NCBI RefSeq assembly: GCF_012516315.1 | Contig: NZ_CP051185.1 | Location: 1,539,403-1,603,402, forward strand | Source: Limnospira fusiformis SAG 85.79 | GTDB taxonomy: Bacteria > Cyanobacteriota > Cyanobacteriia > Cyanobacteriales > Microcoleaceae | DNA length: 64,000 nucleotides | Direction of reading: 5' to 3' | In this document: positions 7,672-17,454 of the stretch, piece by piece | Position numbering within the stretch: position 1 is the first letter of the stretch | How the letters are laid out: every line of letters starts with the position of its first letter | Notes under the pieces: generated by a model | What the model was told of the DNA's origin: nothing | Seen by the model: the letters and a program-made list of their open reading frames with translations, nothing else | Databases searched by the model: none | Position numbers and translations under genes: made by a program

Positions 7672-10449
7672 TTACGACTGAGTTTCACGGGGTAAACTGC
7701 GGGAATGGGGATAGCGATCGCTGATAAATTTTGTCGCCTCCACAGTATCCGATATTATACCATCTAAGGTAGCATTTAGCAAGTCATTTAACATAACTTG
7801 AAATTTGGGTCCAGGTTTATATCCCAACTTTTTCAAATCATTACCATTGAGAATAGGTTTAGCATTCCACCAATGATTTAAATATCTCCAAATTTGCTTT
7901 CTCACCCACCGAGGCGAATGGGAAGCAATTAAAATCAACATGGGCAAATCGTAGGGTTCAAACACCCGAAAATAATCGCTAGGCTGCTGACAATTTGGCA
8001 ATAAATCCGCCACTCGAGTTTGAGCATTTTCCAAGTTTAATAAACGGTCTACTTGCTGAGAATTAAACTGAAAAATATCGGCAACTTCCCGGCGATATTC
8101 GGGAGACAAAGCGGCGATTAACACATCGAGGCGAATTTGCCAATGGGCGAGAGTGTGGTTAGGGTCAAACCGTTTTAAACAGCGGTCTACGGTTCTAATT
8201 TGCCGCCAGAGAAGCTGATTTAACTCCAAAGTAGGATGAATACAGCGCAGGGCTTTTAACTCCCCTAATAAATGTAAAGCTGGTTGCCAATAGGGGGCTT
8301 GCAGGATATATTTTAACTCACTTTTTAGCCTAGCTTCCAAAGCCGGAATTTTGGCAGAATTGCGTTGTTGTCGTTGGCGGTCATAAATACCACTATTAAT
8401 GGCATAATCGACATATTCTTTAGTGTGATGTTCCAGACTAAAACCCAGTCTCACGGCAAATCTGACGGCGCGATAAATGCGGGTAGGATCCTCAATAAAA
8501 CTATGAGGATGCAATACCCTAATTTCTCGTAATTCCAAATCTTTAACCCCCCCAAAAAAGTCTAATAATTCCCCGGAGTTAGGTTCGTTTAATCTCAAAG
8601 CTAAAGCATTAATAGTAAAATCGCGACGGTAGAGGTCTTGACGAATAGAACTTGCTTCGACTTCCGGGTTAGCCGCCGGATAGGGATAAAACTCGGTTCT
8701 AGCAGTAGCAATATCAATCCAAAGGGAGTTTAAAACGGGGTGATTATGCCACAATAAGGCGGCGGTTTGAAATTGACCATGCACTTCTAGTCGCGCTTGT
8801 GGGTAATATTCTTGTAGCGATCGCGCTAGCTCCACAGCGGGAGAAATGGTCATAGTTGCCTCATCTGAGATATTATTGGTAGAATTGTGATAGCAACCAT
8901 CAACCACCAAATCAATATCATGTAATAATAGATTGTCGGTAGATTCAGCTAACAATAAATCTCGCACTCCCCCACCGACTAGATAAATTTGCCAACCTCG
9001 CTGTTGACTAAGTTCGGCAATTTTGGCTAAAATTTGCCAAAGTTCGGGGGCTAAACGTTCTTGTAAAAGTTCATCAACGGTACTACAAGTAGAACCGGGA
9101 ATACAACCTCGGCGGGGGGTAGGTTTGGGTAGACAATGCTGTTGATAAAGTAACCTTAAAACATCGGTGCGGGTGACAATTCCGACTAAATTGCCATTCT
9201 CTAAAACGGGTAACCGACCAATATCATAAGTTACCATAATTGACTCAATTTCCGGTAGTGAAGTATCCGGGGTAATTGTCCGCAGTTGGGGAGTCATATA
9301 ACCTTTAACTGGCGAATGGTTGAAACCATGATGTAAGGCGATATCGATATCACGACGGGAGATAATCCCCACCAGTTGATGGTTATCGTCCAAAACAGAT
9401 AGCCCTGAATGACCATAACGTAGTAGTATACGGTGAGCCTCCCCGACGCTGGTTTCGGGGCGAATAGTGCGTACTGGGGAAGACATTAATTCCCTAGCGG
9501 TAGGTGATGGGGGAATTTGTGCCTTAAAATTAGTTACCAGAGTTTCTAAGGTAGACTGCGGATCGACATCTCGTAAAGTGACGGAAGCGGCGCGGGGATG
9601 ACCACCACCACCGAGGGGATGAAATAGACGGTTGAGGTCGGTTTGATCAATGCGCGATCGCCCAATAATAGTTAATCGTTTCTCCCCACCACTACGGACT
9701 CGATATTGATTAGCTAGTAATAATCCATCGCTTTCGGTCAGGTCTAATAATTCGGAGGTTAAACTAGACAGACCTGGTACATAATCATCAGTTTCCAATA
9801 ATACCCAGGATATGGTGTGACCTTTGACAGTTGATTGATGTAGAGTTTCTAAAGCTGTGGTTAATAAGTCCTGTAGGGTAGGGGATAAGCCGGGTTCTAC
9901 ATATTCGGTGATCGCAGATAAACTGAGATTTTGTTCCATTAACCAAGCTAAGGCGATCGCATCCCGTGGAGTAGAATGGTCAAAGGTTAGCGATCCGGTA
10001 TCCACATGAATACCTAAAGCCATGACTGTGGCTTCTGCTGGTCGGGGAACCACAGGGTTAGCCATGGCTCGCAAATGCTCTACAATCAAAGTAGTAGTCG
10101 CCCCCACCGCTTCAATTTGAGTCCAGGTAGCGGGGATATCTAATTTTAGGTGAGGGTGATGGTCATACAACCGGATTTCCAAATTCGGTAAGTCTAACCA
10201 TTCGGCTGCTTTCCCTAAGCGATCGCGATTTTGGGTATCCACCACCGACAATTTACAGATCCGGTCAGGATTAACCGATCGCCTTTCAATCAATGGAAAC
10301 TCATCTCGATACAAAGCCAAAAAATCCCGCACGGCTGGATGAGATCCCCCCGTCAGCACTATTCTACTACCTGGATACAGGCAAGTTAAACCTACCGCCG
10401 CCCCCAAGGAGTCAAAATCTGCTGTGGTATGACATAGAATCAAGTGCAT
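7672..10449 (-). CDS. tRNA nucleotidyltransferase (CCA/poly(A) polymerase type) fused to DHH phosphoesterase and CBS pair
   Basis: 925 residues in three parts. Residues 1-310 form a DHH/DHHA1 phosphoesterase domain, with TTADFDSLGAA, the DHH triad at 96-98 and GGGGHPRAAS near 278. Residues about 315-440 hold two CBS modules (VRTIRPETSVGEAHRILL and LRTITPDTSLPEIESIM). From about 480 there is a class II nucleotidyltransferase head (LVGGGVRDLLL, then DIDLVVDG with the metal-binding Asp pair), followed by RNA-binding regions (RDFTINALAL, DPTRIYRAVRFA). This architecture is known in cyanobacteria and some other bacteria. It should add CCA or A residues to tRNA 3' ends; the DHH part may be a nuclease or regulatory. 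Its start faces an XRE regulator across 175 bp. Confidence 0.9.
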   Translation of the reverse strand: MHLILCHTTADFDSLGAAVGLTCLYPGSRIVLTGGSHPAVRDFLALYRDEFPLIERRSVNPDRICKLSVVDTQNRDRLGKAAEWLDLPNLEIRLYDHHPHLKLDIPATWTQIEAVGATTTLIVEHLRAMANPVVPRPAEATVMALGIHVDTGSLTFDHSTPRDAIALAWLMEQNLSLSAITEYVEPGLSPTLQDLLTTALETLHQSTVKGHTISWVLLETDDYVPGLSSLTSELLDLTESDGLLLANQYRVRSGGEKRLTIIGRSRIDQTDLNRLFHPLGGGGHPRAASVTLRDVDPQSTLETLVTNFKAQIPPSPTARELMSSPVRTIRPETSVGEAHRILLRYGHSGLSVLDDNHQLVGIISRRDIDIALHHGFNHSPVKGYMTPQLRTITPDTSLPEIESIMVTYDIGRLPVLENGNLVGIVTRTDVLRLLYQQHCLPKPTPRRGCIPGSTCSTVDELLQERLAPELWQILAKIAELSQQRGWQIYLVGGGVRDLLLAESTDNLLLHDIDLVVDGCYHNSTNNISDEATMTISPAVELARSLQEYYPQARLEVHGQFQTAALLWHNHPVLNSLWIDIATARTEFYPYPAANPEVEASSIRQDLYRRDFTINALALRLNEPNSGELLDFFGGVKDLELREIRVLHPHSFIEDPTRIYRAVRFAVRLGFSLEHHTKEYVDYAINSGIYDRQRQQRNSAKIPALEARLKSELKYILQAPYWQPALHLLGELKALRCIHPTLELNQLLWRQIRTVDRCLKRFDPNHTLAHWQIRLDVLIAALSPEYRREVADIFQFNSQQVDRLLNLENAQTRVADLLPNCQQPSDYFRVFEPYDLPMLILIASHSPRWVRKQIWRYLNHWWNAKPILNGNDLKKLGYKPGPKFQVMLNDLLNATLDGIISDTVEATKFISDRYPHSRSLPRETQS

Positions 10450-10624
10450 ATCAGGTATTTTTTGGACTTTACACCTATTTTATCTCGATCCTTGACACTC
10501 TCTAAGATCCATCCACTAATATTGTTGGGTTCAGTCCTCATACTGATCTGCTATTGGGCGATCGCACTGATTTGAATACTATTGTCTGTAGACTCAGGGT
10601 ATCTGTAGCTGACATAATTTCAGT

Positions 10625-10864
10625 ATGACAGAGATTAACAAGGCTTTAGGTCAAGTTCTGATTAAGTACAGAACACTAGCAAAGATTTCCCAAGAAGAAC
10701 TCGCGGACAGAGCAGGTATACATCGTACCTATGTCAGCCAGATAGAACGTGGTTTAAAATCACCCACTTTGTCTGTCTTGTTTCGGATTTCCCAATCTCT
10801 AAACACTACTGCTAGTGTTTTGATAGCTGAAGTTGAACGAGCATTATATGACATACATTATTAA
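10625..10864 (+). CDS. XRE/Cro-family regulator, probable C protein of a restriction system
   Basis: 79 residues. A classic HTH_3 domain fills the chain: YRTLAKISQEELADRAGIH, then RTYVSQIERGLKSPTLSVLFRISQSL. The size and form match the controller (C) proteins of type II restriction-modification systems. Its last 32 bp overlap the first codons of the adjacent endonuclease gene, so the two form an operon. The frame is intact although both partner genes are broken, so it may still act as a regulator. Confidence 0.8.
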   Translation: MTEINKALGQVLIKYRTLAKISQEELADRAGIHRTYVSQIERGLKSPTLSVLFRISQSLNTTASVLIAEVERALYDIHY

Positions 10865-11513
10865 TCCTAATTTCCATATTTTGGGGGGATTTGAAGTCAA
10901 TGCTAGACATATAGATTCAGCACTGTCCCAAACAAATCAATTCCTAGAAACTATTCCGGCGGCTGTTTATAAAAATATTGATTATAAAACTACAAGTTCG
11001 ATTGTTGGTTCCATGTTTTGCCAGTCTATAGCCGAAGTAACAGAAGCGATCGTTAACCCCATATAGAAAGGACATCCCGATCTTATCCCCAAGGGAAGTG
11101 AAAACTCGCCGGAGGAAGAATTGCGTAATTATCCTGTGGGTTTAGAGGTGAAGTGTACTATTGGAAATATAACTAAAGGTGCAAATCTCAGAGCCGGACA
11201 ACCAAGAATCAATGCTTTAGAGGGAATTACCTGGCAAGCTCATCATCAAGAAGTAAAAGAGTTATTGGGATTAGTTTGGGATTTTGTCCTCAATGAAAAG
11301 GATTTTAACTATCCCAAAGTTACGGCTATCTTTTATGCTAATAATCTGACTCAAGATGATTGGGGAAATATTAGTGGGACACGAGGTAGAAACACTAAAG
11401 TAACGGGGATGAAAGTAAGTGGTAAACAGAAAATGGCAGCAGGTTGGGTAGCCTTAATTGATGACTATCTATATAAACAGGTTTATCAGATGATTATGAA
11501 ATTTTCGATTTAG
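10833..11513 (+). pseudogene. PD-(D/E)XK restriction endonuclease, interrupted by an amber codon
   Basis: One frame runs from the ATG at 10833 (or 10848) to 11513, about 226 codons, broken only by TAG at 11064-11066. Reading through it gives ...AIVNPI*KGHPDLIP..., where the stop plausibly replaced a Glu codon. After the stop come HPD and, about 20 residues later, LEVKCT, the spacing and form of a PD...ExK active site. Downstream, LRAGQPRINALEGITWQAHHQEVKELLG resembles type II endonucleases. The stop removes the catalytic core. It overlaps the C-protein gene at its start and converges on the methyltransferase remnant with a 20-bp overlap. Specificity cannot be told. Confidence 0.75.
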
Positions 11514-12185
11514 CTAAAAGCTGAGGGTCACTATCGGAACGATAGTAGATCATTTCCTTGCTAGTTTTTCCGGCTACACCTTTTAAGTATAGCAATGGCT
11601 TGAACGGTAGATAATCACCACAATGACCTTCACAAAATATAACTTCTCCCTTCCTATTCTTAGACCATGTGGCTAGTTTTTGATAATCAATGAGTTTACT
11701 TCCATAGCGATAACCTTCCCCAGAAGCGTCTTTATAGGGTGGGTCAATAAACCAAGTTGCTTCTATATCGGGGGCTAATGTATAATCTCCACAGATAATC
11801 TTCCAGTGCTTAATCTTAAATAAGTTTTCGCACATATATCTTTTGCTAATCTGCCAATTTCTAGCTAGAACCGCAGTCACTTTAATAGTTTTATAGTGAA
11901 ATGCCATTTTCGTGGCTGCATGAATAATATGAAGAAATTCGGAACTCTTTTCGCCGATTTCTAAGTCAGGTAAATTGTTGATTACTTGGGGCGTTGCTTC
12001 TTCAATTAACCATTTCCAAATCTCGGAGACGCTCTCATCTTTTCTACTAAAAAAACATCTTTTTGCCAGTTTTCTCGGTACAATGAATAAGCTGCCGAAC
12101 CGGCAAAAGGTTCCACGATCGCCTCAAAATTAGGAGAAGGATAATGCTTTGCTATTTGCTTTTTTCGGCCGTAGTAGTAGAACAT
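11494..12185 (-). pseudogene. Dam-like DNA adenine methyltransferase, frameshifted
   Basis: Read from an ATG at 12185 the protein begins MFYYYGRKKQIAKHYPSPNF and continues IVEPFAGSAAYSLY, an AdoMet-binding motif I. The frame then breaks near 12037-12044 in an A-run: restoring one base gives VEKDESVSEIWKWLIEEATPQ and joins smoothly to the downstream frame. That frame carries ATWFIDPPYKD (motif IV, DPPY) and ends at 11494. It is an N6-adenine methyltransferase by motif, the expected partner of the endonuclease at 10833. Its start overlaps the 3' end of rsmB by 34 bp. A single-base lesion suggests recent loss. Confidence 0.8.
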
Positions 12186-13528
12186 AAGTGCCTAAGTTTA
12201 GCTATAAAAAATCCATCCATTTGGTGACGATGGGGCCATATTTTCAGCCAACCTTCCTTAGTCGGTTCCACCGGAAGATCTATATTAGGAACCTCTACAC
12301 GCCAGGTGGGATGACGACTTAAAAAAGATGCGATCGCCCATTCATTTTCCTGGGGGTGTAAAGTACAAGTGGCATAAACTAACACCCCTCCCGGCTTCAC
12401 CCAATGACTGACCATCTCTAATAATTCTGCCTGAAGTTGAGACAATTGCCGAATCTGATCGGGAGTTTGTCGCCAACGCGCATCAGACCGCCGATGCAAG
12501 GTCCCACCACCAGAACAAGGTGCATCTAATAGTACGCGATCGGCTGTATTATTATATTGTGGAAAATGACGACTATCTCCCACTTCCACCTGAATCGATC
12601 GCAACTTGAGGCGCTTAATATTCTGTTGTAAAGGTTTTAGCCGTCCCGGGGAGCGATCAATAGCAATAATTTTACCATTATCCCCCATCAGTTCTGCGAT
12701 ATGGGTAGTTTTTCCGCCGGGGGCGGCGCAGGCATCAATTATAATTTCCCCAGGCTGAGGATCTACCACATATCCTACCAGTTGGGCGGATGCGTCCTGA
12801 ACCGTCCACCAACCTTGATCATATCCCGGTAAATTGGCGATCGCCCCCACACCATAAGATAATCGCCAACCCTGGGGAAGTTTGGGAATAGGCGATCCGA
12901 TGATTTCCCGTTGTTGAAAGGCTGTTTCCACCGTTTCCAACGTAGTCGAGAGGGGGTTAATCCTTAAATCTAAACTAGGGGACTGATTAAACCAGTCACA
13001 GAGTTGTTCAGTTTGAGACTCCCCCAACTCCTCCAACCAGAATTTGATCATCGAGTCGGGGAAACTGTGGAGAATACCCAGCCGAGAAACGGGATTTTCC
13101 GGTAACTGCAAAATTGACTCGAGGGAATTTCCCGCCTCCAACAGGCGCAAATACTGACGTAGGAGACCATTAACAAACCCGCCTAAACCTGATAAGTGGT
13201 TGACTTTGGTTAGGTCTACAGTGGTATTCACCGCCGCCGACGGGGGAATATTCGTGCTAAAGGAGAGTTGATATAATCCTAAATGCAGAATAATTCTCAG
13301 ATCTGGCGGCTGTTGGTGGGCGGGTTTTTTGGCTAGGCGATCAATAATTGCATCGAGGGTTCGCCTGCGTCGGGTACAACCGTAAACTAATTCTGTTCCC
13401 AGGCGGCGATCGGCATCTTTGAGATCAGCCTGACGCAACTTTTCATCTAAAACTAGATCAGCAAATGCGCCCCGTCGTTGAATGTCTCGGAGGGTGACAA
13501 AAGCTAATTGGCGAGGATTATCAGTCAC
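12152..13528 (-). CDS. rsmB: 16S rRNA (cytosine-967-C5)-methyltransferase RsmB
   Basis: 458 residues. The N-terminal 140 or so resemble the NusB-like RNA-binding domain (RQLAFVTLRDIQRRGAFADLVLD, LGTELVYGCTRRRRTLD). The C-terminal half is the RsmB/NOP methyltransferase: DACAAPGGKTTH for AdoMet binding, DAPCSGGGTLHRR with the motif IV Cys, and VYATCTLHPQENE with the second conserved Cys. It would methylate C967 of 16S rRNA during 30S assembly. Its 3' end overlaps the methyltransferase remnant by 34 bp. A start near 13528 with MTDNPRQ fits the family. Confidence 0.92.
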   Translation of the reverse strand: MTDNPRQLAFVTLRDIQRRGAFADLVLDEKLRQADLKDADRRLGTELVYGCTRRRRTLDAIIDRLAKKPAHQQPPDLRIILHLGLYQLSFSTNIPPSAAVNTTVDLTKVNHLSGLGGFVNGLLRQYLRLLEAGNSLESILQLPENPVSRLGILHSFPDSMIKFWLEELGESQTEQLCDWFNQSPSLDLRINPLSTTLETVETAFQQREIIGSPIPKLPQGWRLSYGVGAIANLPGYDQGWWTVQDASAQLVGYVVDPQPGEIIIDACAAPGGKTTHIAELMGDNGKIIAIDRSPGRLKPLQQNIKRLKLRSIQVEVGDSRHFPQYNNTADRVLLDAPCSGGGTLHRRSDARWRQTPDQIRQLSQLQAELLEMVSHWVKPGGVLVYATCTLHPQENEWAIASFLSRHPTWRVEVPNIDLPVEPTKEGWLKIWPHRHQMDGFFIAKLRHLCSTTTAEKSK

Positions 13529-13637
13529 AGCAGACTCGATTTTTGTACAAAAGGGGGCTATTGAGGGCTGGCATCATGGAAAAGCGATCGCACTTTACCA
13601 ACTCTTCCAGAATTGTATCAAAAATCATCGGATTTTT

Positions 13638-14030
13638 CTAGCCGCTCAATTCCAAAGCACATATACAACTTTCCTGGTGTAGCCACTGTTCCCCCACTTG
13701 TTTCATGGCCAAAATTACAGGTTTTAGTTCCCGACCTTTAGCAGTTAGAGAATATTCCACATGGGGAGGGATTTCTGGGTAAACGGTACGGATTAATAAG
13801 CCATACTTTTCTAACTCTCTCAATCGGATAGTCAGGGTCTTTGTGCTGATACCTGGTAAGGCTTCAATCAATTCATGGGTTCTCATGTCGCCTCGGAATA
13901 ACTCCCGCAAAATTTGGACTGACCATTTGCTACCAATGATATCCATTAAAAACTGAATGGGACAAATGATCTCAGCGCACTGTTCCCGTCCATAGGGGGC
14001 AACGGATTCGTAATATTTCTTAACTTTCAT
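13638..14030 (-). CDS. HxlR-family winged-helix transcriptional regulator
   Basis: 130 residues. The HxlR signature is clear: CPIQFLMDIIGSKWSVQILREL, then FRGDMRTHELIEALPGISTKTLTIRLRELEKYGLL and a wing VEYSLTAKGRELKPVI. The Cys before the domain is the one often used for redox or electrophile sensing in this family. It lies upstream of and divergent to ppsA, so the 375-bp spacer is the likely place for its operator. Target and signal are unknown. Confidence 0.88.
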   Translation of the reverse strand: MKVKKYYESVAPYGREQCAEIICPIQFLMDIIGSKWSVQILRELFRGDMRTHELIEALPGISTKTLTIRLRELEKYGLLIRTVYPEIPPHVEYSLTAKGRELKPVILAMKQVGEQWLHQESCICALELSG

Positions 14031-14405
14031 TTTAAGCTCCTGATCCGCTTAATCTTTTTTAAGAATAACCTATATTCCAGACAATTCACCATAATTTTAG
14101 TCTGGTAACTATGGCTGAGGGTGATCAGGAGATGTCGTTTTATGAGAAAAGACATATAATAAAAGTAGCCACCAAAAAAATAACGTTTAATCGTTCACCT
14201 AGATAAGAAATCCCTGAAAACCGGTTTTCTGTGACCGCATAAAATTGGGGATCAAGGTAAAAACCATTTTCAATAACTGCCTAAAACTCGTAACCCAGGA
14301 GGATTAAGGGTTTCCATCCCGTCCTTCATTTGTTTCTGATTAAATTTGATAAACCGGAAGCCGCCAACTTGATGACGGCCACTTTAATTTGGAGTGTTTC
14401 AGCCC
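14031..14405. other. Divergent intergenic region between the HxlR gene and ppsA
   Basis: 375 bp, AT-rich, with no open frame of note and no recognised RNA. A purine-rich stretch acccaggaggattaaggg lies about 110 bp before the ppsA ATG. Divergent promoters for both genes are expected here; I could not define operators. Confidence 0.4.
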
Positions 14406-16829
14406 ATGTTAAAACTATTTGCCAATAAAAAAGCCCAGATTAAGCAAAACAAAACTCTGATTTTATGGTTTGAAGATGTGCGACTTGCTGACCTTCCCCT
14501 AGTGGGTGGTAAAAATGCTTCCCTAGGGGAGATGATTCAACAACTGGAATTGCGGGGAATTAATGTTCCCCAGGGTTTTGCGATCACCGCCGAAGCCTAT
14601 CGCTATTTTATTGAATATGGCGGTTTGGAAAGTGAGTTGCGATGGTTATTGGCTGGTCTGGATATTGAAGATATTAAAAACCTGCGCCAGCGGGGGAAAG
14701 AAGCCCGATCGCTAATTGTTAATACCTTGTTACCCCCCGATCTTGAACAGGCGATCGCCATAGCCTATAAACAACTGTGCGACCTATATGGTAATGAAAC
14801 AGATGTAGCAGTGCGATCGTCAGCCACCGCTGAAGATCTCCCATCAGCCAGCTTTGCGGGACAACAGGAAACCTATTTAAATATTCACGGTATCAAGGGA
14901 ATTTTAGAAGCGACCCGCAAATGTTTCGCCTCCCTATTCACCGATCGCGCTATTTCTTACCGTAGCCTCCAAGGTTTCGATCATTTTGATGTAGCCCTAT
15001 CTATTGGCGTACAAAAAATGGTGCGATCGGACCTAGCCACTTCCGGGGTAATGTTCTCAATTGATACAGAAACCGGATTCAAAAATGCCGTCATCATTAC
15101 CGCCGCCTATGGCTTAGGGGAAACCATAGTCCAAGGGACTGTCAACCCTGATGAATTCATGGTATTTAAACCCATGTTGCGGGAGGGTTTTCGACCCATT
15201 ATCGCCAAGCGTCTGGGTAGTAAAGCCGTGAAAATGGTTTACGATCGCCAGGAAGCTACCCGCCTTATTCCCGTCCCAGAAACCGAAAAACAAAAATTTG
15301 CCCTAAGTGATGAGGAAATTCTCAAGCTGGCTAAATGGGCGCAAATTATCGAAGATCACTATAACCAAATTCGGGGCTGTTATTCCCCCATGGACATTGA
15401 ATGGGCGAAAGACGGCCAAACTGGGGAATTATTTATTGTCCAGGCGCGTCCCGAAACAGTCCAATCTCAAAAGTCCGATCGCATTTGGCAACAATATCAC
15501 CTCCAAGGTACAGCAGAAGTCTTAGTCGAGGGTCGCGCTGTAGGCGATCGTATTGGTCAAGGTAAAACCCGCGTTTTGCTTAATGTCCAGCGCATTCATG
15601 AATTTAAACCCGGCGAAATTTTAGTTACCCAAAAAACAGACCCCGACTGGGAACCAATTATGAAAAAAGCCTCCGCCATTATTACCAACTCCGGCGGTCG
15701 CACCTGTCATGCGGCGATTATTGCGCGAGAAATGGGCATTCCCGCCATTGTCGGCTGTGGTAATGCTACCGATATCTTACGCACCGGTCAAGCCGTAACC
15801 GTTTCCTGCGCCGAAGGCGAAGTCGGTAAAGTCTATCAGGGTTTAGTACCTTTTGCGATCGCCAAAACCGTATTAGACGATTTACCCAAAACCCGCACCC
15901 AAATTTTACTCAATATTGGCAACCCAGCCGAAGCCTTTAGCCTTGCTTCTCAACCCTGTGACGGCGTAGGACTAGCGCGACTAGAATTTATCATTGCTAA
16001 TCAGATCCGAGTCCATCCCCTCGCCTTAATTAACTTTTACCAACTCCAAGATGAAACCGCGCGCCAGGAAATTGACAGACTCACCGCCGGATTTAATAGC
16101 AAACCCGACTATTTTGTTAGTCAACTCGCCCAAGGAATTGGCACTATTGCTGCTGCTTTTTATCCCAAACCCGTCATTGTACGCATGAGTGATTTAAAAA
16201 GTAACGAATACGCCAATTTGCTGGGAGGGCGACAATTTGAACCCCTCGAAGAAAACCCCATGATTGGTTGGCGGGGTGCGTCTCGGTATACTGACCCCAA
16301 ATATCGCCCAGCCTTCGCCTTGGAATGTCAAGCGATCAAGCGGGTTCGCGATGAAATGGGATTAGCTAATGTCATTCCCATGATTCCTTTCTGTCGCACC
16401 CCCGAAGAGGGTCAGCAGGTCTTAGCAGAAATGGCAAAACATGGCTTAAAACGCGGCGAAAATAGTCTGCAAGTTTATGTCATGTGTGAGTTACCCAGCA
16501 ATGTTTTATTGGCTGATAAATTTTGCCAGGTGTTTGATGGTTTTTCTATCGGTTCCAATGATTTAACTCAGTTAACTCTCGGTTTAGATCGTGATTACGG
16601 ACTGGTAGCCCACATTTTTGATGAACGCGACGAAGCCGTTAAACGCATGATTAAAATGGTCATTCAAACGGCGAAACGTTACGATCGCAAGATTGGTATT
16701 TGTGGTCAAGCCCCCAGTGATTATCCTGAATTTATCCGATTTTTGGTAAACTTAGGGATTGATTCAATTAGCCTCAACCCTGATTCTCTACTCAAGACCC
16801 TACTAGAGGTCGCCAAAATCGAGAAATAG
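14406..16829 (+). CDS. ppsA: Phosphoenolpyruvate synthase (pyruvate, water dikinase)
   Basis: About 807 residues from the ATG at 14406; a GTG at 14394 would add four. Domains run in the PpsA order: an ATP-binding N-terminal part (VGGKNASLGEMI, VAVRSSATAEDLPSASFAGQ, QARPETVQ), the swivelling phosphohistidine domain (GGRTCHAAIIAREMGIPAI) and a C-terminal PEP/pyruvate barrel (VRMSDLKSNEYANLLGG, MCELPSNV, GSNDLTQLTLGLDRD). It converts pyruvate plus ATP to PEP, AMP and phosphate. The length is close to the E. coli enzyme. It lies divergent to an HxlR regulator. Confidence 0.95.
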   Translation: MLKLFANKKAQIKQNKTLILWFEDVRLADLPLVGGKNASLGEMIQQLELRGINVPQGFAITAEAYRYFIEYGGLESELRWLLAGLDIEDIKNLRQRGKEARSLIVNTLLPPDLEQAIAIAYKQLCDLYGNETDVAVRSSATAEDLPSASFAGQQETYLNIHGIKGILEATRKCFASLFTDRAISYRSLQGFDHFDVALSIGVQKMVRSDLATSGVMFSIDTETGFKNAVIITAAYGLGETIVQGTVNPDEFMVFKPMLREGFRPIIAKRLGSKAVKMVYDRQEATRLIPVPETEKQKFALSDEEILKLAKWAQIIEDHYNQIRGCYSPMDIEWAKDGQTGELFIVQARPETVQSQKSDRIWQQYHLQGTAEVLVEGRAVGDRIGQGKTRVLLNVQRIHEFKPGEILVTQKTDPDWEPIMKKASAIITNSGGRTCHAAIIAREMGIPAIVGCGNATDILRTGQAVTVSCAEGEVGKVYQGLVPFAIAKTVLDDLPKTRTQILLNIGNPAEAFSLASQPCDGVGLARLEFIIANQIRVHPLALINFYQLQDETARQEIDRLTAGFNSKPDYFVSQLAQGIGTIAAAFYPKPVIVRMSDLKSNEYANLLGGRQFEPLEENPMIGWRGASRYTDPKYRPAFALECQAIKRVRDEMGLANVIPMIPFCRTPEEGQQVLAEMAKHGLKRGENSLQVYVMCELPSNVLLADKFCQVFDGFSIGSNDLTQLTLGLDRDYGLVAHIFDERDEAVKRMIKMVIQTAKRYDRKIGICGQAPSDYPEFIRFLVNLGIDSISLNPDSLLKTLLEVAKIEK

Positions 16830-17180
16830 GAGATCTGATTTCAGTTCAATATAGCAGTTTATCCTTTATCCTAACCCTCTCCTCCTTCTATGGCTCCCTA
16901 TACCACAGGGACAGAGGGGGGTGAGGGAGTTTTTATGAGCGATTATTTATACCCCCCTGGGGGGGATATCCCCCCCAAAATCTCCGTATTTTCACTAAAA
17001 AATTTGCATAATCTTTATAAAACAAATAAATTATTTAAAGATTTAGTAAAGATTGCCAATTTGGCTGGACAAAGAACTGATAACTTTTCCATAATAGAGT
17101 CATCAGCTAAAAAGTTATGAATCTTCCAGGACTCGCATCTTACTGAACTGCTATCTTAAAACTTACGGAGACCAACCCCC
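16830..17180. other. Intergenic region with a G7-ATAT-C7 palindrome
   Basis: About 350 bp. A perfect palindrome of seven G, ATAT and seven C sits at 16959-16976, preceded by a C6 run and followed by AAAA. A short open frame at 16890-17120 has no recognisable features and I do not call it a gene. A good ggagacc-type ribosome site precedes the next gene. Confidence 0.4.
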
Positions 17181-17453
17181 ATGAAATCCACAATCCTTGC
17201 AGCATTTACAGCCGTCACAACTACCCTAGCCGTTGCTGGTTCCGCTGCTGCATTCACTATTCAACGAGCCGATGAACACTTTCAAGGGCTGATTAACTCC
17301 GGTGTTTTTAATGACTATATCCACACCGAATATCAAGCCCTAGACCCCTCATTTGTTTCTAGTCGTCAGCTAGATTTGAGTAAACTAACATTAGATTTCA
17401 ACCATGAAGTGAAAGTGCATTTCCTCAGTGAGGGTGCATGGTATCGCAACTAG
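17181..17453 (+). pseudogene. Exported DUF4114-like protein, truncated and IS-interrupted
   Basis: The N-terminus MKSTILAAFTAVTTTLAVAGSAAAF is a clear signal peptide. The C-terminal visible part HFLSEGAWYRN resembles the start of DUF4114 domains in extracellular cyanobacterial proteins. A TAG at 17451-17453 ends the frame. Just after it, IS630 copy A1 sits in a TA target. Joining across A1 restores ...YRN*LGVSATGATTISDTILFD, so the gene continues at 18417-18484 in the same frame before copy A2 interrupts it again. The stop looks like a Gln-to-amber change. The remainder is not found. Confidence 0.7.
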
Positions 17454-17454
17454 T

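Noticed and set aside
12152..12185. Alternative view that rsmB is truncated by the methyltransferase
   Set aside because: The rsmB reading frame ends shortly after its last conserved motif with a normal length; the two genes merely overlap.
14290..14340. CRISPR-repeat-like string gtttccatcccgtcc
   Set aside because: It occurs once, with no second copy nearby.
16890..17120. Possible 76-residue gene before the DUF4114-like gene
   Set aside because: It spans the G7/C7 palindrome, has low-complexity sequence and no family resemblance.
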